Below, piece by piece: positions 15,508 through 26,497 of a stretch of DNA of 64,000 nt. Made by a program: the position numbers and the translations under genes. Origin of the DNA: Phreatobacter oligotrophus (GTDB lineage: Bacteria > Pseudomonadota > Alphaproteobacteria > Rhizobiales > Phreatobacteraceae). The first letter of the stretch is position 1; every line of letters starts with the position of its first letter. The notes under the pieces were generated by a model. The model made no database searches. It worked only from the letters and a program-made list of their open reading frames with translations, and was not told where the DNA came from. The stretch spans positions 1-64,000 of the forward strand of contig NZ_PZZL01000005.1 in the NCBI RefSeq assembly GCF_003046185.1. Reading direction: 5' to 3'.

Positions 15508-16416
15508 ATGGCTCATGCTGCATCCCTTCCGATCCTCTCGGCCGAAGCCGGGCTGTCGCGCTATCTCGATGAGATCCGCAAGTTCCCGATGCTGCAGCCG
15601 CAGGAGGAGTACATGCTCGCCAAGCGCTGGCGCGAGCACGGCGACAGCGCGGCGGCCCACCGGCTCGTGACCTCCCACCTCCGTCTCGTGGCGAAGATCG
15701 CCATGGGCTATCGCGGCTACGGCCTGCCGATCGGCGAGGTGGTTTCCGAGGGCAATGTCGGCCTCATGCAGGCGGTCAAGCGGTTCGAGCCCGACAAGGG
15801 CTTCCGCCTCGCCACCTATGCGATGTGGTGGATCAAGGCCTCGATCCAGGAATACATCCTGCGCTCGTGGTCGCTCGTGAAGATGGGCACCACCGCCAAC
15901 CAGAAGAAGCTGTTCTTCAACCTGCGCAAGGCGAAGAGCTCGATCTCGGCGCTGGACGAGGGCGACCTGCGTCCCGACCAGGTCAAGGTCATCGCCACCA
16001 AGCTCGGTGTCGAGGAGCAGGACGTCATCGACATGAACCGCCGCCTCGGCGGTGACGCGTCCCTCAACGCGCCGCTCCGCGAGGACGGCGACGGCGAGTG
16101 GCAGGACTGGCTGGCTGACGATTCCGACAGCCAGGAGGCCGTGCTCGCCCGCGAGGAGGAGACGGACAACCGCCGTGCCGCGCTCACCAAGGCGCTCGGC
16201 GTCCTCAACGAGCGCGAGCGCATCATCTTCGAGGAGCGCCGCCTCAAGGACGACCCGATCACCCTGGAGGAGCTGGCGGAGCGCTTTGGCGTCTCGCGCG
16301 AGCGCGTCCGCCAGATCGAGGTCCGCGCCTTCGAGAAGGTGCAGGAGGCAGTGGTGAAGTCGATCCGCGAGATCGAGCGCCCGGCCGCCCAGGCCGCCGC
16401 CCTGCCGGCGCACTGA
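15508..16416 (+). CDS. rpoH: heat-shock sigma factor RpoH (sigma-32)
   Basis: A 302-residue group 3 sigma factor that directs RNA polymerase to heat-shock promoters. Region 2 (GYGLPIGEVVSEGNVGLMQAV, then RLATYAMWWIKASIQEYILRSWSLVK) contacts core and the -10 element. The RpoH box NQKKLFFNLR (about 131-140) is the signature that separates RpoH from RpoD. Region 4 ends in a helix-turn-helix (ITLEELAERFGVSRERVRQIE). A GGAG site lies seven bases before the ATG. The length is normal. A clear terminator follows. Probable targets in this window include ftsH, which has a sigma-32-like promoter. Confidence 0.97.
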   Translation: MAHAASLPILSAEAGLSRYLDEIRKFPMLQPQEEYMLAKRWREHGDSAAAHRLVTSHLRLVAKIAMGYRGYGLPIGEVVSEGNVGLMQAVKRFEPDKGFRLATYAMWWIKASIQEYILRSWSLVKMGTTANQKKLFFNLRKAKSSISALDEGDLRPDQVKVIATKLGVEEQDVIDMNRRLGGDASLNAPLREDGDGEWQDWLADDSDSQEAVLAREEETDNRRAALTKALGVLNERERIIFEERRLKDDPITLEELAERFGVSRERVRQIEVRAFEKVQEAVVKSIREIERPAAQAAALPAH

Positions 16417-16443
16417 ACGCCCGGCCGACAGGTCCGACACAAC

Positions 16444-16473
16444 AAAAAGGGAGGCCGCGAGGCCTCCCTTTTT
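16444..16473. terminator. bidirectional terminator between rpoH and the convergent gene
   Basis: A perfect stem GGGAGGCC / GGCCTCCC with a GCGA tetraloop is flanked by five A residues on the left and five T residues on the right, so it can stop transcription of rpoH and of the convergent Pro/Ala-rich gene. Confidence 0.9.
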
Positions 16474-16501
16474 CATGTTCGGTCGGGGATGAAGCCGGAG
16501 C

Positions 16502-18091
16502 TCACTGGCCCCAGGCCTGCAACGCCTCCTCGAAAGCCCGGTCGCCGCTGGCCCCCTTCTCCACCGTGAGGATGGCGCGGCGGCCGGCGTCATAGCGCAT
16601 CGGAATGTCGAAGAATGGCCGGGTGCGCAAGGCCTGCAGGTTGTTGTTGCGGTCCATGTCGAAGCCCGACAGGCCGACGAAGAAGAAGCCGTTGGTGACA
16701 CGCACGGCCTGGCCGACCAGCGGCACGCCGCGGGCCTGCTCGGACACCTTCATCAGCACGCCGGGAACCTCCGCCACGCCGCCGAACTGGAAGTCGCGCG
16801 GCAGCGCGTAGAGGATCTCGATCGTGTGGCTCGCCGGCAGCGTCTGGTCGAGGTTGCGGCGAATGGTGATGGTCACCGTCATCCGCCGCTCTGGGATGGA
16901 CACTTCGCCGAGCAGGGCAAGGTCCGGCGGCTGGCCGGGGCCGACGCTGACCGTCTGGGTGCGCCAGACGACGGTGCCCTGCATCAGGGTGCCGGCGGCA
17001 TTGCCCGGCGTCTCCTCGAAGAGCGCGGCGCGGGCGGCCTGGCCGGGGACGGCCGGGGGCGCGGCGGGAGCGGGAGCAGCCGCCTGCGGCGCCACGGGAG
17101 CCGGGGCCGGAGCCGCGGGAGCGGCGGGCGCTGCTGCGACCGGCGGAGCAGCAGGCGCGGGCGAAGCCGGCACCGGGGATGGCGGCGGCGGCTCGTTGGA
17201 GGCAGCCTGCGAATCCGTCGAGCCCTCATTGGCCGGCGGCAGGGCCGCGGCGGGCGGGTCGACGGGAACGATGCGGCGGGGCGTCGGCGCCGGCGCGGCA
17301 GGGGCGGGTGCGGGCGCAGCGGGCGCCTGCACGGCCGGAGCCGGCGCGGGATCGCCGCCGACGCGATCGGTCGACTTCGGCCGGTCGGCATCCGGCGCAC
17401 GCGGCGCGGGCGCCGGAGCCGGCGTCGCCGGCGGGGTCGGCGCGCGGGCCGTCGAGAAGGGCATCCGGTCGGGATAGGTGTTGGCCACGTACCAGCCGAG
17501 AGCACCGGCGCCGCCGAGCAGGATCAGCACCAGCACGATGGCGATGAGGCCACCCTTGCCCTTGCGCGGCGCCTCTTCGGCCTCCTCGCCGAGGACGGCG
17601 ACACGCGGGCGGATGGGACCGCTCGCGGCATCGTTCGCATCGGTGAACGGCGTCGAGCGGCCGACCGACGGCTCGATCCGCTCGGCCTCGACCGAGGGCT
17701 CGGGCGTGGTCAGTTGGTCGCGGGCGGAGCGGCGCGCCTGCGCCGTGGCATCGCCCAGCGTCTGGGCGTCATGGGCCGCATCGCTGACGGTGCGGGCACC
17801 GGCGATGGAGATCGGCGCGGGCTTCTGCGCGGCGATGCCGAGGGAGGCGAACTCGCGCTCCAGCATGGCATCGAGGCTGTCGCCGGCATTGTCCGCCTCG
17901 ACCTTGCGGATGGCATCTTCCAGCGCCATGCGCTCGCGGGTGATGTGCTCTTCGGGCAGCGGCGGGTTCATGCCGCGCAGCTGCGCGAGCAGCGCGGCGC
18001 GCGCGCGCTCATACACCGCGCGACGGGCTTCCCCGGTGTTCTCCGCCAGAGCCCCGACGGCGCGGGAGATAAGCGGCGTGTAATCGGCCAT
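16502..18091 (-). CDS. Pro/Ala-rich single-pass membrane protein of unknown function
   Basis: A 529-residue protein in three parts. Residues 1-180 are cytoplasmic and helical (AVYERARAALLAQLRG, with an LPEEHITRERMALEDAIRKVE segment), one membrane helix lies at about 181-201 (LIAIVLVLILLGGAGALGW), and a Pro/Ala spacer fills about 215-385. The C-terminal 140 residues (TVVWRTQTVSVG ... FFVGLSGFDMDRN) appear to be a compact beta-rich periplasmic domain. The spacer could cross the periplasm or peptidoglycan layer. It starts 27 bases after purA on the same strand, so the two may be cotranscribed; similar proteins next to purA occur in Rhizobiales by my recollection. No enzymatic motif is visible. 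Confidence 0.8.
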   Translation of the reverse strand: MADYTPLISRAVGALAENTGEARRAVYERARAALLAQLRGMNPPLPEEHITRERMALEDAIRKVEADNAGDSLDAMLEREFASLGIAAQKPAPISIAGARTVSDAAHDAQTLGDATAQARRSARDQLTTPEPSVEAERIEPSVGRSTPFTDANDAASGPIRPRVAVLGEEAEEAPRKGKGGLIAIVLVLILLGGAGALGWYVANTYPDRMPFSTARAPTPPATPAPAPAPRAPDADRPKSTDRVGGDPAPAPAVQAPAAPAPAPAAPAPTPRRIVPVDPPAAALPPANEGSTDSQAASNEPPPPSPVPASPAPAAPPVAAAPAAPAAPAPAPVAPQAAAPAPAAPPAVPGQAARAALFEETPGNAAGTLMQGTVVWRTQTVSVGPGQPPDLALLGEVSIPERRMTVTITIRRNLDQTLPASHTIEILYALPRDFQFGGVAEVPGVLMKVSEQARGVPLVGQAVRVTNGFFFVGLSGFDMDRNNNLQALRTRPFFDIPMRYDAGRRAILTVEKGASGDRAFEEALQAWGQ

Positions 18092-18118
18092 CGAAACTCG
18101 CTTCTTGCCCCCGAACTC

Positions 18119-19408
<1,290 letters not shown>

Positions 19409-19578
19409 GGTTCATATCCTCCACGGCAAGGGAAAACCCCGGCGACGCGTCCGCGCGTCCTGCCGGGGCCCTTGCACTGTGCGGATAATGGATCATCGCG
19501 AGGGTGGCAAGTGTGGAGCCGGCCACCTTCCACCGCCGCTTGGTCCGGCGGGCGCGGGAGCGCCGCGCCTCCGGCCCG

Positions 19579-21231
19579 TCACGACCTTCCCTGGACCTGC
19601 TGCACGCGTTTGTCGGCCGGCCAGCGGATCCGCCAGCCGTGGCGGATGTCGCGGCTGGTGCCCGGAGCGAGGTCGAGGCTCCAGGCGACGATGCCGCGCC
19701 TCCCGTCCGGCTCGCGCAGGGTCGGCGCCGTCACGCCCGGCAGCGGCTCGACCGTGATCTCCTGCTGTTCAGGCACGGGGATGCGGTCCTCGACCACCAC
19801 GCGGCGGGCGACCTGCGCGCCGTTGCGCAGGACGAAGCGGAACTCGCGCTCCTCGGTCCGCGAGGTGGAGATGATGCCGGAGGAGCCATCGGTCCGCCGC
19901 ACGACCTGATGCTCGACGCGCAGGAGGTCGTCGGGGCCGAAGCCGAGCTTCACCTCGTCCTCGCGCGTCGCCGCGCCGATCTGCCCGCGCCCGGCGAAGA
20001 TGCCATCGCGATAGAGACTCACCGGCCCGGCCATGAGCGGCACATCCTCGCCATGGCGGAAGCGCGCCTCCAGGAAGGCGGTCGTGTCAAGGCTGGGCAC
20101 GACCCGCGACACGAGGTCGGGTTCGAGCGTCGCGGAGGCGATGCGCAGCGTGCGGGAGCCGTCGCCCGAGGCGACCTGGGCACGGCCCGGCACGACGAAA
20201 CTCGCCTGGAAGGCACCGACTTCCGCGACGGCCTCCTGCTCAACCGCCCGTGCGGTGGAAGCTTCTGCCTGCTCGCGGGCGGGAGCCGCCGGAGCCGGCA
20301 TGGCGAGGGGACGCGGCATGCCGGAGACCGCCGATCGGTCGCGCATCGCCTCGGGGTCGTGGAAGCGCAGGACCAGCGGCTGCAGCACCGGCGCAGCCCC
20401 TCCCCGCGCCACCCGCGCGGTGGACACGGTGAGCGCGACATCCGTCCAGTCCTCGCCGGTCTGCTGGCGGATGTCGGCGCGGCGGACGAGCTCGAGCTGG
20501 GGCTTCGCCGCCGTCGTGACGAGGCGGGCGTCATAGACCGGCGCCCAGCGGGCCTGGCGCACGGCATAGGTGAGGGTCAGTTCGCCGCGGAAGGCCTGGG
20601 CAGCCTCCACCGCGATGCGGGCTTCGAGCCGTCGCGGCGGCTGGGCGCGCAGCTGCGCCTCGATCTCCGCGATCGAGCGGTCGAGGCCGCGCTGGGCCTG
20701 TTCGGCCTGGCGGATGGCGCGGTCGGCCGCAAGGGTCTCCTCATGGGCCGCCGCGAGGGCCTGCCGCGCCTCGGCGATGACGAGGCCACGCTCGCCGCCG
20801 GCCAGCGTGCCCGGAGAGACCAACGCTTCGGCCGCGCGCTTCCTCACCCGCTCGGCGGCGATCCGGTCGTCGAGGGACTGGCGCTCGTCCTTGAGCGTCT
20901 CCAGGCGCTGGACCAGCGCAGGGTCGCGCCGCTCCGTCGGCCGCGGCTGGCGGGCATCGACGGCGTTGATGGCAAGGCTCCCGGTGCCCGCGCCCTGCAG
21001 GCGGATCGACCCGGGATCGGCGGTGAGCGGCAGGTCGTCGATGACCAGCACATGCTCGCCCGCCGGGACGGAGACGGTGAGGCGGCGGGTGACGCTCGCC
21101 CCATCCGGAAACACGGTGACGGCGTCGGGCCGCGAGGCAACGGGAATGTCGGCGGCCAGCGCCGGCAGGGCGGCGGTGCAGGCAAGCGCCAGGGCGAGGA
21201 TACTCGAGGCGGGCGCGGCGAGGCGGGGCAT
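19579..21231 (-). CDS. MuiA-family (mucoidy inhibitor A) exported protein, DUF4140/DUF4139
   Basis: A 550-residue exported protein. A signal peptide (ILALALACTAALPALAADIP) is followed by a DUF4140-like N-terminal domain beginning VTVFPDGASVTRRLTVSVPAGEH, a coiled coil at roughly 95-190 (ERRDPALVQRLETLKDERQSL and on), and a large beta-rich DUF4139 domain with the typical LTYAVRQARWAPVYDARL. The family was named after a mucoidy inhibitor; its biochemical role is unknown. The ATG at 21231 is chosen for its GGAGG site; the frame opens ten codons earlier. It lies directly after pstB on the same strand, where phoU would often stand. Confidence 0.85.
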   Translation of the reverse strand: MPRLAAPASSILALALACTAALPALAADIPVASRPDAVTVFPDGASVTRRLTVSVPAGEHVLVIDDLPLTADPGSIRLQGAGTGSLAINAVDARQPRPTERRDPALVQRLETLKDERQSLDDRIAAERVRKRAAEALVSPGTLAGGERGLVIAEARQALAAAHEETLAADRAIRQAEQAQRGLDRSIAEIEAQLRAQPPRRLEARIAVEAAQAFRGELTLTYAVRQARWAPVYDARLVTTAAKPQLELVRRADIRQQTGEDWTDVALTVSTARVARGGAAPVLQPLVLRFHDPEAMRDRSAVSGMPRPLAMPAPAAPAREQAEASTARAVEQEAVAEVGAFQASFVVPGRAQVASGDGSRTLRIASATLEPDLVSRVVPSLDTTAFLEARFRHGEDVPLMAGPVSLYRDGIFAGRGQIGAATREDEVKLGFGPDDLLRVEHQVVRRTDGSSGIISTSRTEEREFRFVLRNGAQVARRVVVEDRIPVPEQQEITVEPLPGVTAPTLREPDGRRGIVAWSLDLAPGTSRDIRHGWRIRWPADKRVQQVQGRS

Positions 21232-21318
21232 GGCGATCCTCCGGGTGTCAGGGCACCGCATGAGGACGCCGGAATGGGGCCGCCGCGGGGCTCAACCGCG
21301 GCGGCGATCCGTCCAAAA

Positions 21319-22137
21319 TCAGCCGAAGCGGCCGGTGATGTAGTCGCGGGTGCGCGTGTCGGTCGGGTTGGTGAAGATCTGGTCCGTTGCGCCCTCCTCG
21401 ACGAGAACGCCGAGGTGGAAGAAGGCGGTGCGCTGCGACACGCGGGCGGCCTGCTGCATCGAGTGGGTGACGATGACGATGGTGAAGTTCTGCTTCAGCT
21501 CGTCGATCAGCTCCTCGATCTTGGCGGTGGCGATGGGGTCGAGCGCCGAGCAGGGCTCGTCCATCAGGATCACCTCGGGCGAGACGGCGATGGCGCGGGC
21601 GATGCAGAGGCGCTGCTGCTGACCACCCGACAGGCCGGTGCCGGATTCCTGCAGGCGGTCCTTCACCTCGTTCCACAGGCTCGCCTTCTTCAGCGAGGTC
21701 TCGACGACCTCGTCGAGATCGGTCTTGCTCTTCACCAGGCCGTGGATGCGCGGGCCATAGGCCACGTTCTCGTAGATCGACTTCGGGAACGGGTTCGGCT
21801 TCTGGAACACCATGCCGACCCGGGCGCGCAGCTGCACCACGTCGAGGTCGCGGTCGTAGATGTCCTGGTCGTCGATGTTGATGTTGCCGGTGACACGGCA
21901 GATCGAGATCGTGTCGTTCATCCGGTTGATGCAGCGCAGGAAGGTCGACTTGCCGCAGCCCGACGGACCGATGAAGGCCATGACCGAGCGCTCGGGAATG
22001 TCGACGTTCACGTCCTTGATGGCGTGCTTCTCGCCATAGAAGACGTTGACGTTCCGGCCGGTGATCTTCGGTCGGGTCGCCGCCATCGGGGCGGTGGACT
22101 CGACCGCCGTCGTCTGGAAGGTGGGAAGCGAGTTCAT
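21319..22137 (-). CDS. pstB: phosphate ABC transporter ATP-binding protein PstB
   Basis: A 272-residue cytoplasmic ATPase that powers high-affinity phosphate import. Walker [10 protein letters not shown] lies at about 57-65, the Q-loop at [11 protein letters not shown], the ABC signature at LSGGQQQRL, Walker B at [12 protein letters not shown] and the switch histidine at VTHSM. The [13 protein letters not shown] sequence is specific to PstB. The ATG at 22137 has AAAGGA upstream; an earlier in-frame start would overlap the pstA end closely. It is the last pst gene; the expected phoU is not found downstream, where a MuiA-like gene stands. Confidence 0.97.
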   Translation of the reverse strand: MNSLPTFQTTAVESTAPMAATRPKITGRNVNVFYGEKHAIKDVNVDIPERSVMAFIGPSGCGKSTFLRCINRMNDTISICRVTGNINIDDQDIYDRDLDVVQLRARVGMVFQKPNPFPKSIYENVAYGPRIHGLVKSKTDLDEVVETSLKKASLWNEVKDRLQESGTGLSGGQQQRLCIARAIAVSPEVILMDEPCSALDPIATAKIEELIDELKQNFTIVIVTHSMQQAARVSQRTAFFHLGVLVEEGATDQIFTNPTDTRTRDYITGRFG

Positions 22138-22168
22138 CGATACATCCTTTACCTGAGGCACCGGCGGC

Positions 22169-24007
22169 TCACCAGCGGCGCTCGAACTTCTTGCGCAGGA
22201 ACACGGCGACCGCGTTCATGAGGATGAGGAAGACGAGCAGCACCACGATGGCCGCCGCCGTCTTGCTCTGGAAGGCCTGCTCGGGGAAATCGGCCCACAT
22301 GAAGATCTGCACCGGCAGCAGCGTCGCCGCGTCGGTGATGCTGTTCGGCGCGTCCACCACGAAGGCGACCATGCCGATCATCAGCAGCGGCGCGGTCTCG
22401 CCGAGGGCATGCGCCATGCCAAGGATCGTGCCGGTGAGGATGCCGGGCATGGCCAGCGGCAGGACGTGGTGGAACACCGCCTGCTGGTGCGAGGCGCCAA
22501 CGCCCAGCGCCGCCTCCTTCACCGAGGGCGGCACCGCGCGGATCGCCGCCCGAGAGGCGATGATGATGATGGGCAGCGTCATCAGGGCGAGGACGAAGCC
22601 GCCGACGACCGGGGCCGAGCGCGGCATGCCGAAGACATTGAGAAACACCGCGAGGCCCAGCAGGCCGTAGATGATCGACGGGACCGCCGCGAGGTTGTTG
22701 ATGTTCACCTCGATGATCTCGGTGAACCGGTTCTTCGGCGCGAACTCCTCCAGATAGACCGCCGCCGCGACGCCGATCGGGAAGGACAGGCCGAGCGTGA
22801 TGAGGAGGGTGAGGAACGAGCCGACGATGGCGACCCAGACGCCGGCGAGCTCGGCCTCGCGCGACGCGCCCCCGAGGAAGAACTCCCGGGAGATGCGCTG
22901 CTCGACGAGGCCGCGCTCCTTCATCGCCATGAGGAAGGCGATCTCGCGGTCCGGCAGGCGGCGATTGGTCTCGGCCTGTGCGATGCGGACGATCTCCCAT
23001 GTGCCGGCCGCGGCCGTACCGGCCGACGTCGGGGCGACGAGCACCTCGCCGGTGGCGCTGGAGGCCTCGATCCGGGCGAGCTTGATGATGCCGCCGTTGA
23101 TCTTCACGAAATAGCTGGCGACCGTGTTGTCGAGGCTCTCCGAGGCATCCGCCCCAGCGATGCGCTGGTTCAGCTGCTCCAGACGCTGGCGCATCTGCGC
23201 CACATCGTTCTGGTTGGAGGCAAGCTGGCGACGCTCGCTCTCCACCCGGCCCTGCAGGCGCTCGCGGTCCGCGGGACCGGCGGCCTCGACGCTGCGGACG
23301 AGGGCGGCGATGTCGCGCTCGAGGCCTGCGGTGACCCGCTCGCGGCCGGCAAGGTCACGCTGCAGCGTGTCGCGCACGGTGATGAGCTGCGCCTTGATGG
23401 CGGCGAGCAGCGGCTGGAAATTGCTGGCCGTGGCGGTGAGCTGCACCTGGCCCGAGGTGCCCGACAGGCTGAGGTCGCCGGCGCCCTTCATCGTATCCGT
23501 CGGCGCCAGGAGGCCCTTCAGGAAAAGGTCGGCATTGTCGTCGAGCGGCAGGTAGAAGGTCTGCGTCGTGCCGATCCAGGAGGGGTTCGCCACCACCTGC
23601 CGGCGCATGGACGTGGGCGCGCCGGACGACAGGACGTTGCCGAGGGCGCGCCGGGCGGCGCGGTCCGTCGCACCGGGGAAGAAGGTCCGCATGGCGGCGG
23701 CGGTGATGCCGTCGAAATTGGCGGTGTCGATCGCCTTCACGAGGTCGGCGCCCGTCGCATTCTGCGGGTTGAAAGTCTCCGGCTTCAGCTCGATCGTCAG
23801 CTTCACATAGTTCTGCGTGAAGGCCGGGATGGCCTGGGTGATGATCGTCGACAGGAAGATGACGAGGAAGCCGGCGGCGATCAGCAGAGCGCCGAGGCCG
23901 AGGGCCTGGAAGATGAACTCCGACCGGTAACGCGCCTTCAGGCGACCCTTGGCCTGGTCGTTGGTATGCAGATCGGTGGCGATCCTGGGCAGCGAGACGT
24001 CAGTCAT
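22169..24007 (-). CDS. pstA: phosphate ABC transporter permease PstA with large periplasmic coiled-coil insert
   Basis: A 612-residue inner-membrane permease, roughly twice the length of E. coli PstA. The first membrane helix lies at about 32-57. It is followed by a periplasmic insert of about 330 residues (60-387) with a predicted coiled coil near 200-285 ([17 protein letters not shown] and on). The remaining helices form the usual binding-protein-dependent permease domain, with the cytoplasmic loop [20 protein letters not shown] that couples to PstB. The N-terminal extension resembles the DUF3333 region of alphaproteobacterial PstA. It overlaps the end of pstC by eight bases, showing tight coupling. 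Confidence 0.93.
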   Translation of the reverse strand: MTDVSLPRIATDLHTNDQAKGRLKARYRSEFIFQALGLGALLIAAGFLVIFLSTIITQAIPAFTQNYVKLTIELKPETFNPQNATGADLVKAIDTANFDGITAAAMRTFFPGATDRAARRALGNVLSSGAPTSMRRQVVANPSWIGTTQTFYLPLDDNADLFLKGLLAPTDTMKGAGDLSLSGTSGQVQLTATASNFQPLLAAIKAQLITVRDTLQRDLAGRERVTAGLERDIAALVRSVEAAGPADRERLQGRVESERRQLASNQNDVAQMRQRLEQLNQRIAGADASESLDNTVASYFVKINGGIIKLARIEASSATGEVLVAPTSAGTAAAGTWEIVRIAQAETNRRLPDREIAFLMAMKERGLVEQRISREFFLGGASREAELAGVWVAIVGSFLTLLITLGLSFPIGVAAAVYLEEFAPKNRFTEIIEVNINNLAAVPSIIYGLLGLAVFLNVFGMPRSAPVVGGFVLALMTLPIIIIASRAAIRAVPPSVKEAALGVGASHQQAVFHHVLPLAMPGILTGTILGMAHALGETAPLLMIGMVAFVVDAPNSITDAATLLPVQIFMWADFPEQAFQSKTAAAIVVLLVFLILMNAVAVFLRKKFERRW

Positions 24008-25379
24008 ACTGTTCCCGATACTTGTTGACGACGCGCAGCGCGACGAGGTTGAGCGAAAGGGTCACGACGAAGAGCACCAGGCCGAGGCCGAAGGCGGCGA
24101 GGGTCTTCGGGCTGTCGAATTCCTGGTCGCCGGTGAGCAGCGTGCCGATCTGCACGGTCACGGTGGTCACGGCTTCCAGCGGGTTCAGCGTGAGGTTGGC
24201 GGCAAGGCCCGCGGCCATGACCACGATCATGGTCTCGCCCATGGCGCGCGACACGGCGAGCACCAGGGCGGAGACGATGCCCGGCAGCGCTGCCGGCAGC
24301 ACCACCTTGCGGATGGTCTCCGACTTGGTGGCGCCGAGGCCCGCCGAGCCATCGCGCAGCGACTGGGGCACGGCGTTGATGACGTCGTCGGAGAGCGAGG
24401 AGACGAAGGGCACGATCATGATGCCCATGACCACGCCGGCCGCCAGCGCGCTCTCGGAGGCGACCTCAAGGCCCAGCGCATGGCCGGTGTTGCGGATGAA
24501 GGGGGCAACCGTCAGCGCGGCGAAGAAGCCGTAGACGACGGTCGGGATGCCCGCGAGGATTTCGAGGACCGGCTTGCCGACGGCACGCACCTGGGGGCTC
24601 GCGTAGTCGGACAGGTACACCGCCGCCATGATGCCGAGCGGCGCGGCCACGATCATCGCGATGAAGGTGATGAGCAGCGTGCCGGTGAGCAGCGGGATGA
24701 AGCCGAAGGCCGCATTGCCGCCGACCTGGTCGGCGCGGAAGGCCATCTGCTGCGGCGTCCAGGTGAGGCCGAAGAGGAAGTCGATGGGGCTGACCATCGA
24801 GAAGAAGCGCATCGACTCGGTGATGAGCGAGACGACGATGCCGATCGTTGTCAGGATGGCGATGGTGGCCGAGACCGCGAGGAAGACCTTCACCGCCGCC
24901 TCGACCTTGTGGCGGGCGCGGAAGGCGGGGTTGATGGCGCCGAAGCCGTAGATGAAGCCGCCAATGCCGACCGCCGACATGGTCGCGATCATCAGGCCCG
25001 TGGAGACCCACTGGCGGGAGGCGAGGACACCGGCCGCCTCGGTGCGGACGGCGTCGCGGATGCCCGCCGTGCCGCCAAAGGCCAGCGCCTGGATGTCACG
25101 CCAGAAGCCGTCGAGCTGGGCCGCGCTGGCCGTGCCGAGCTGGCCCGAGAACTGGCCGATCAACATCTGGCGCAGGATATTCGGCGCCACGATGGACCAG
25201 ACGATGAGGATGAGGAGCGGAAGGCCGACCGTGGTCAGGGCGAGCCAGGAGCCGTGATAGCCGGGCAACGAATGCAGCGAGGCGTAGTTGGCGCCGGCAA
25301 GGGAGACGGAGCGACTCCGGCCGATGATGAAGCAGGCGACGGCAACCGCCACCAGGAGGCCGAACAGGGTCAGGAACAT
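24000..25379 (-). CDS. pstC: phosphate ABC transporter permease PstC
   Basis: A 459-residue inner-membrane permease that pairs with PstA. It is longer than E. coli PstC (about 320) because of an N-terminal extension with two extra membrane helices (MFLTLFGLLVAVAVACFIIG and LALTTVGLPLLILIVWSIV) before the standard domain. Conserved features include FLFGLTWTPQQMAF, EILAGIPTVVYGFFA and the ABC-coupling loop GSAGLGATKSETIRKVVLPAALPGI. This extended form is common in alphaproteobacteria. It begins after a GC-rich intergenic hairpin behind pstS and overlaps pstA. Confidence 0.95.
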   Translation of the reverse strand: MFLTLFGLLVAVAVACFIIGRSRSVSLAGANYASLHSLPGYHGSWLALTTVGLPLLILIVWSIVAPNILRQMLIGQFSGQLGTASAAQLDGFWRDIQALAFGGTAGIRDAVRTEAAGVLASRQWVSTGLMIATMSAVGIGGFIYGFGAINPAFRARHKVEAAVKVFLAVSATIAILTTIGIVVSLITESMRFFSMVSPIDFLFGLTWTPQQMAFRADQVGGNAAFGFIPLLTGTLLITFIAMIVAAPLGIMAAVYLSDYASPQVRAVGKPVLEILAGIPTVVYGFFAALTVAPFIRNTGHALGLEVASESALAAGVVMGIMIVPFVSSLSDDVINAVPQSLRDGSAGLGATKSETIRKVVLPAALPGIVSALVLAVSRAMGETMIVVMAAGLAANLTLNPLEAVTTVTVQIGTLLTGDQEFDSPKTLAAFGLGLVLFVVTLSLNLVALRVVNKYREQYD

Positions 25380-25430
25380 CGGAAAACCGCCCGTCTTGAC
25401 TGGACCCGGCAGGTGCAGGGCCCTGATGCG

Positions 25431-25454
25431 GGAGGCCCGGCGAACCGGGCCTCC
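25431..25454 (-). promoter_or_regulatory. stem-loop between pstS and pstC
   Basis: A perfect ten-base stem GGAGGCCCGG / CCGGGCCTCC with a four-base loop starts 18 bases past the pstS stop on the minus strand. No T-run follows, so full termination is unlikely. Such hairpins often protect or partly terminate the binding-protein mRNA, giving more PstS than permease. Confidence 0.55.
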
Positions 25455-25471
25455 TCATGCGTAGCGCTGGA

Positions 25472-26497
25472 TCAGAGACCGGCCATGCCGGTGGCGGCGC
25501 GCGCCGCGCGGGACACCGCCTCGCGACGGTCGGCCGGCAGCGGGACGAGGCCCTTCTTCTCGAGATAGCCGTCATCGCCCATGGCCTGGTCGGAGACGTA
25601 CTCGTTGATGAACTCCTGCAGGCCGGGGACCACGCCGATATGCTCCTTCTTCACGTAGACGTAGAGGGAGCGGGAGAGCGGGTACTTGCCCGAGGAGATG
25701 TTCTCGACGGTGTCCTCGACGCCGTTGATGCGGGCGCCCTGGATCTTGTCGCGGTTCTCCTCGAGGAAGGAGTAGCCGAACACGCCGAAGGCCGACGGGT
25801 TGGCGGCAAGGCGCTGGACGATGATGTTGTCGTTCTCACCGGCCTCAATGAAGGCGCCGTCCGCGCGCAGCTGCTGGCAGGCGCGGTTGTCGATCTGCAC
25901 GTTGGCGCGGCGCTGGACGGCCTTGCAGCCCTCGAGCATGGCGAGCTCGTTGAAGGCGTCGCGGGTGCCCGAGGTCGGCGGCGGGCCGAGGACCTCGATC
26001 TTGGCGTTCGGCAGGTTCGGGGCGATGTCCGACCAGTTGCGGTTCGGGTTATCGACCAGCTGGCCCTGGGCGTTCGGCACCTTGGCGGCGAGCGCCAGGA
26101 AGATCTGCTCGAGCGTCAGCTGGAGGGCCGGGCCCTGCTTGGAGTTGGCGAAGACGATGCCGTCGAAGCCGACGACGATCTCGATCGGCGTGACGCCGTT
26201 CTTCTTGCAGGTGTCGAACTCGGAGGCAGTGATGCGGCGCGAGGCATTCGCGACGTCGGGCGTGTTCACGCCGACGCCGGCGCAGAAGAGGCGCATGCCG
26301 CCGCCGGTGCCGGTCGACTCGACGATCGGCGCCTTGCCGGAGCGCTGGCCGAAGCGCTCGGCAACAGCCGTGGTGAAGGGGAACACGGTCGAGGAACCGG
26401 TGGCCTGGATGCGGTCGCGAGCCTCGGCCGAGCCGGGCAGCGCGGCGACGGCGCCAAGGGCGACCACCGCAGCGGAAAGAACCAGAGAGAGTTTCAC
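25472..26497 (-). CDS. pstS: phosphate ABC transporter substrate-binding protein PstS
   Basis: A 341-residue periplasmic phosphate-binding protein. A signal peptide (LSLVLSAAVVALGAVAALPGSAEA) precedes the mature start RDRIQATGSSTVFPF, whose GSST segment belongs to the phosphate-binding pocket; ESTGTGGGMRLFCAG and TSGTRDAF complete it. The GTG at 26497 is supported by an AGGAG site seven bases upstream; the frame continues further but lacks a signal. It heads pstS-C-A-B. A Pho-box-like sequence lies about 100 bases upstream, so expression should rise under phosphate starvation through PhoB. Confidence 0.95.
   Translation of the reverse strand: MKLSLVLSAAVVALGAVAALPGSAEARDRIQATGSSTVFPFTTAVAERFGQRSGKAPIVESTGTGGGMRLFCAGVGVNTPDVANASRRITASEFDTCKKNGVTPIEIVVGFDGIVFANSKQGPALQLTLEQIFLALAAKVPNAQGQLVDNPNRNWSDIAPNLPNAKIEVLGPPPTSGTRDAFNELAMLEGCKAVQRRANVQIDNRACQQLRADGAFIEAGENDNIIVQRLAANPSAFGVFGYSFLEENRDKIQGARINGVEDTVENISSGKYPLSRSLYVYVKKEHIGVVPGLQEFINEYVSDQAMGDDGYLEKKGLVPLPADRREAVSRAARAATGMAGL

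Noticed and set aside
16824-17477. Gly/Ala-rich plus-strand frame opposite the Pro/Ala-rich membrane protein
   Set aside because: It is the mirror of the Pro/Ala spacer (GGx/GCx codons read backwards) and has no signal or start site.
19504-22221. A 905-codon open frame on the plus strand across the MuiA-like and pstB genes
   Set aside because: It is antisense to well-supported genes; in G+C-rich DNA long mirror frames arise from codon bias. The product is low-complexity Arg/Gly/Asp-rich with no motif.
22409-24028. A 539-codon frame opposite pstA
   Set aside because: Mirror frame of pstA; Arg/Asp/Gly-rich, no domain, no ribosome-binding site.
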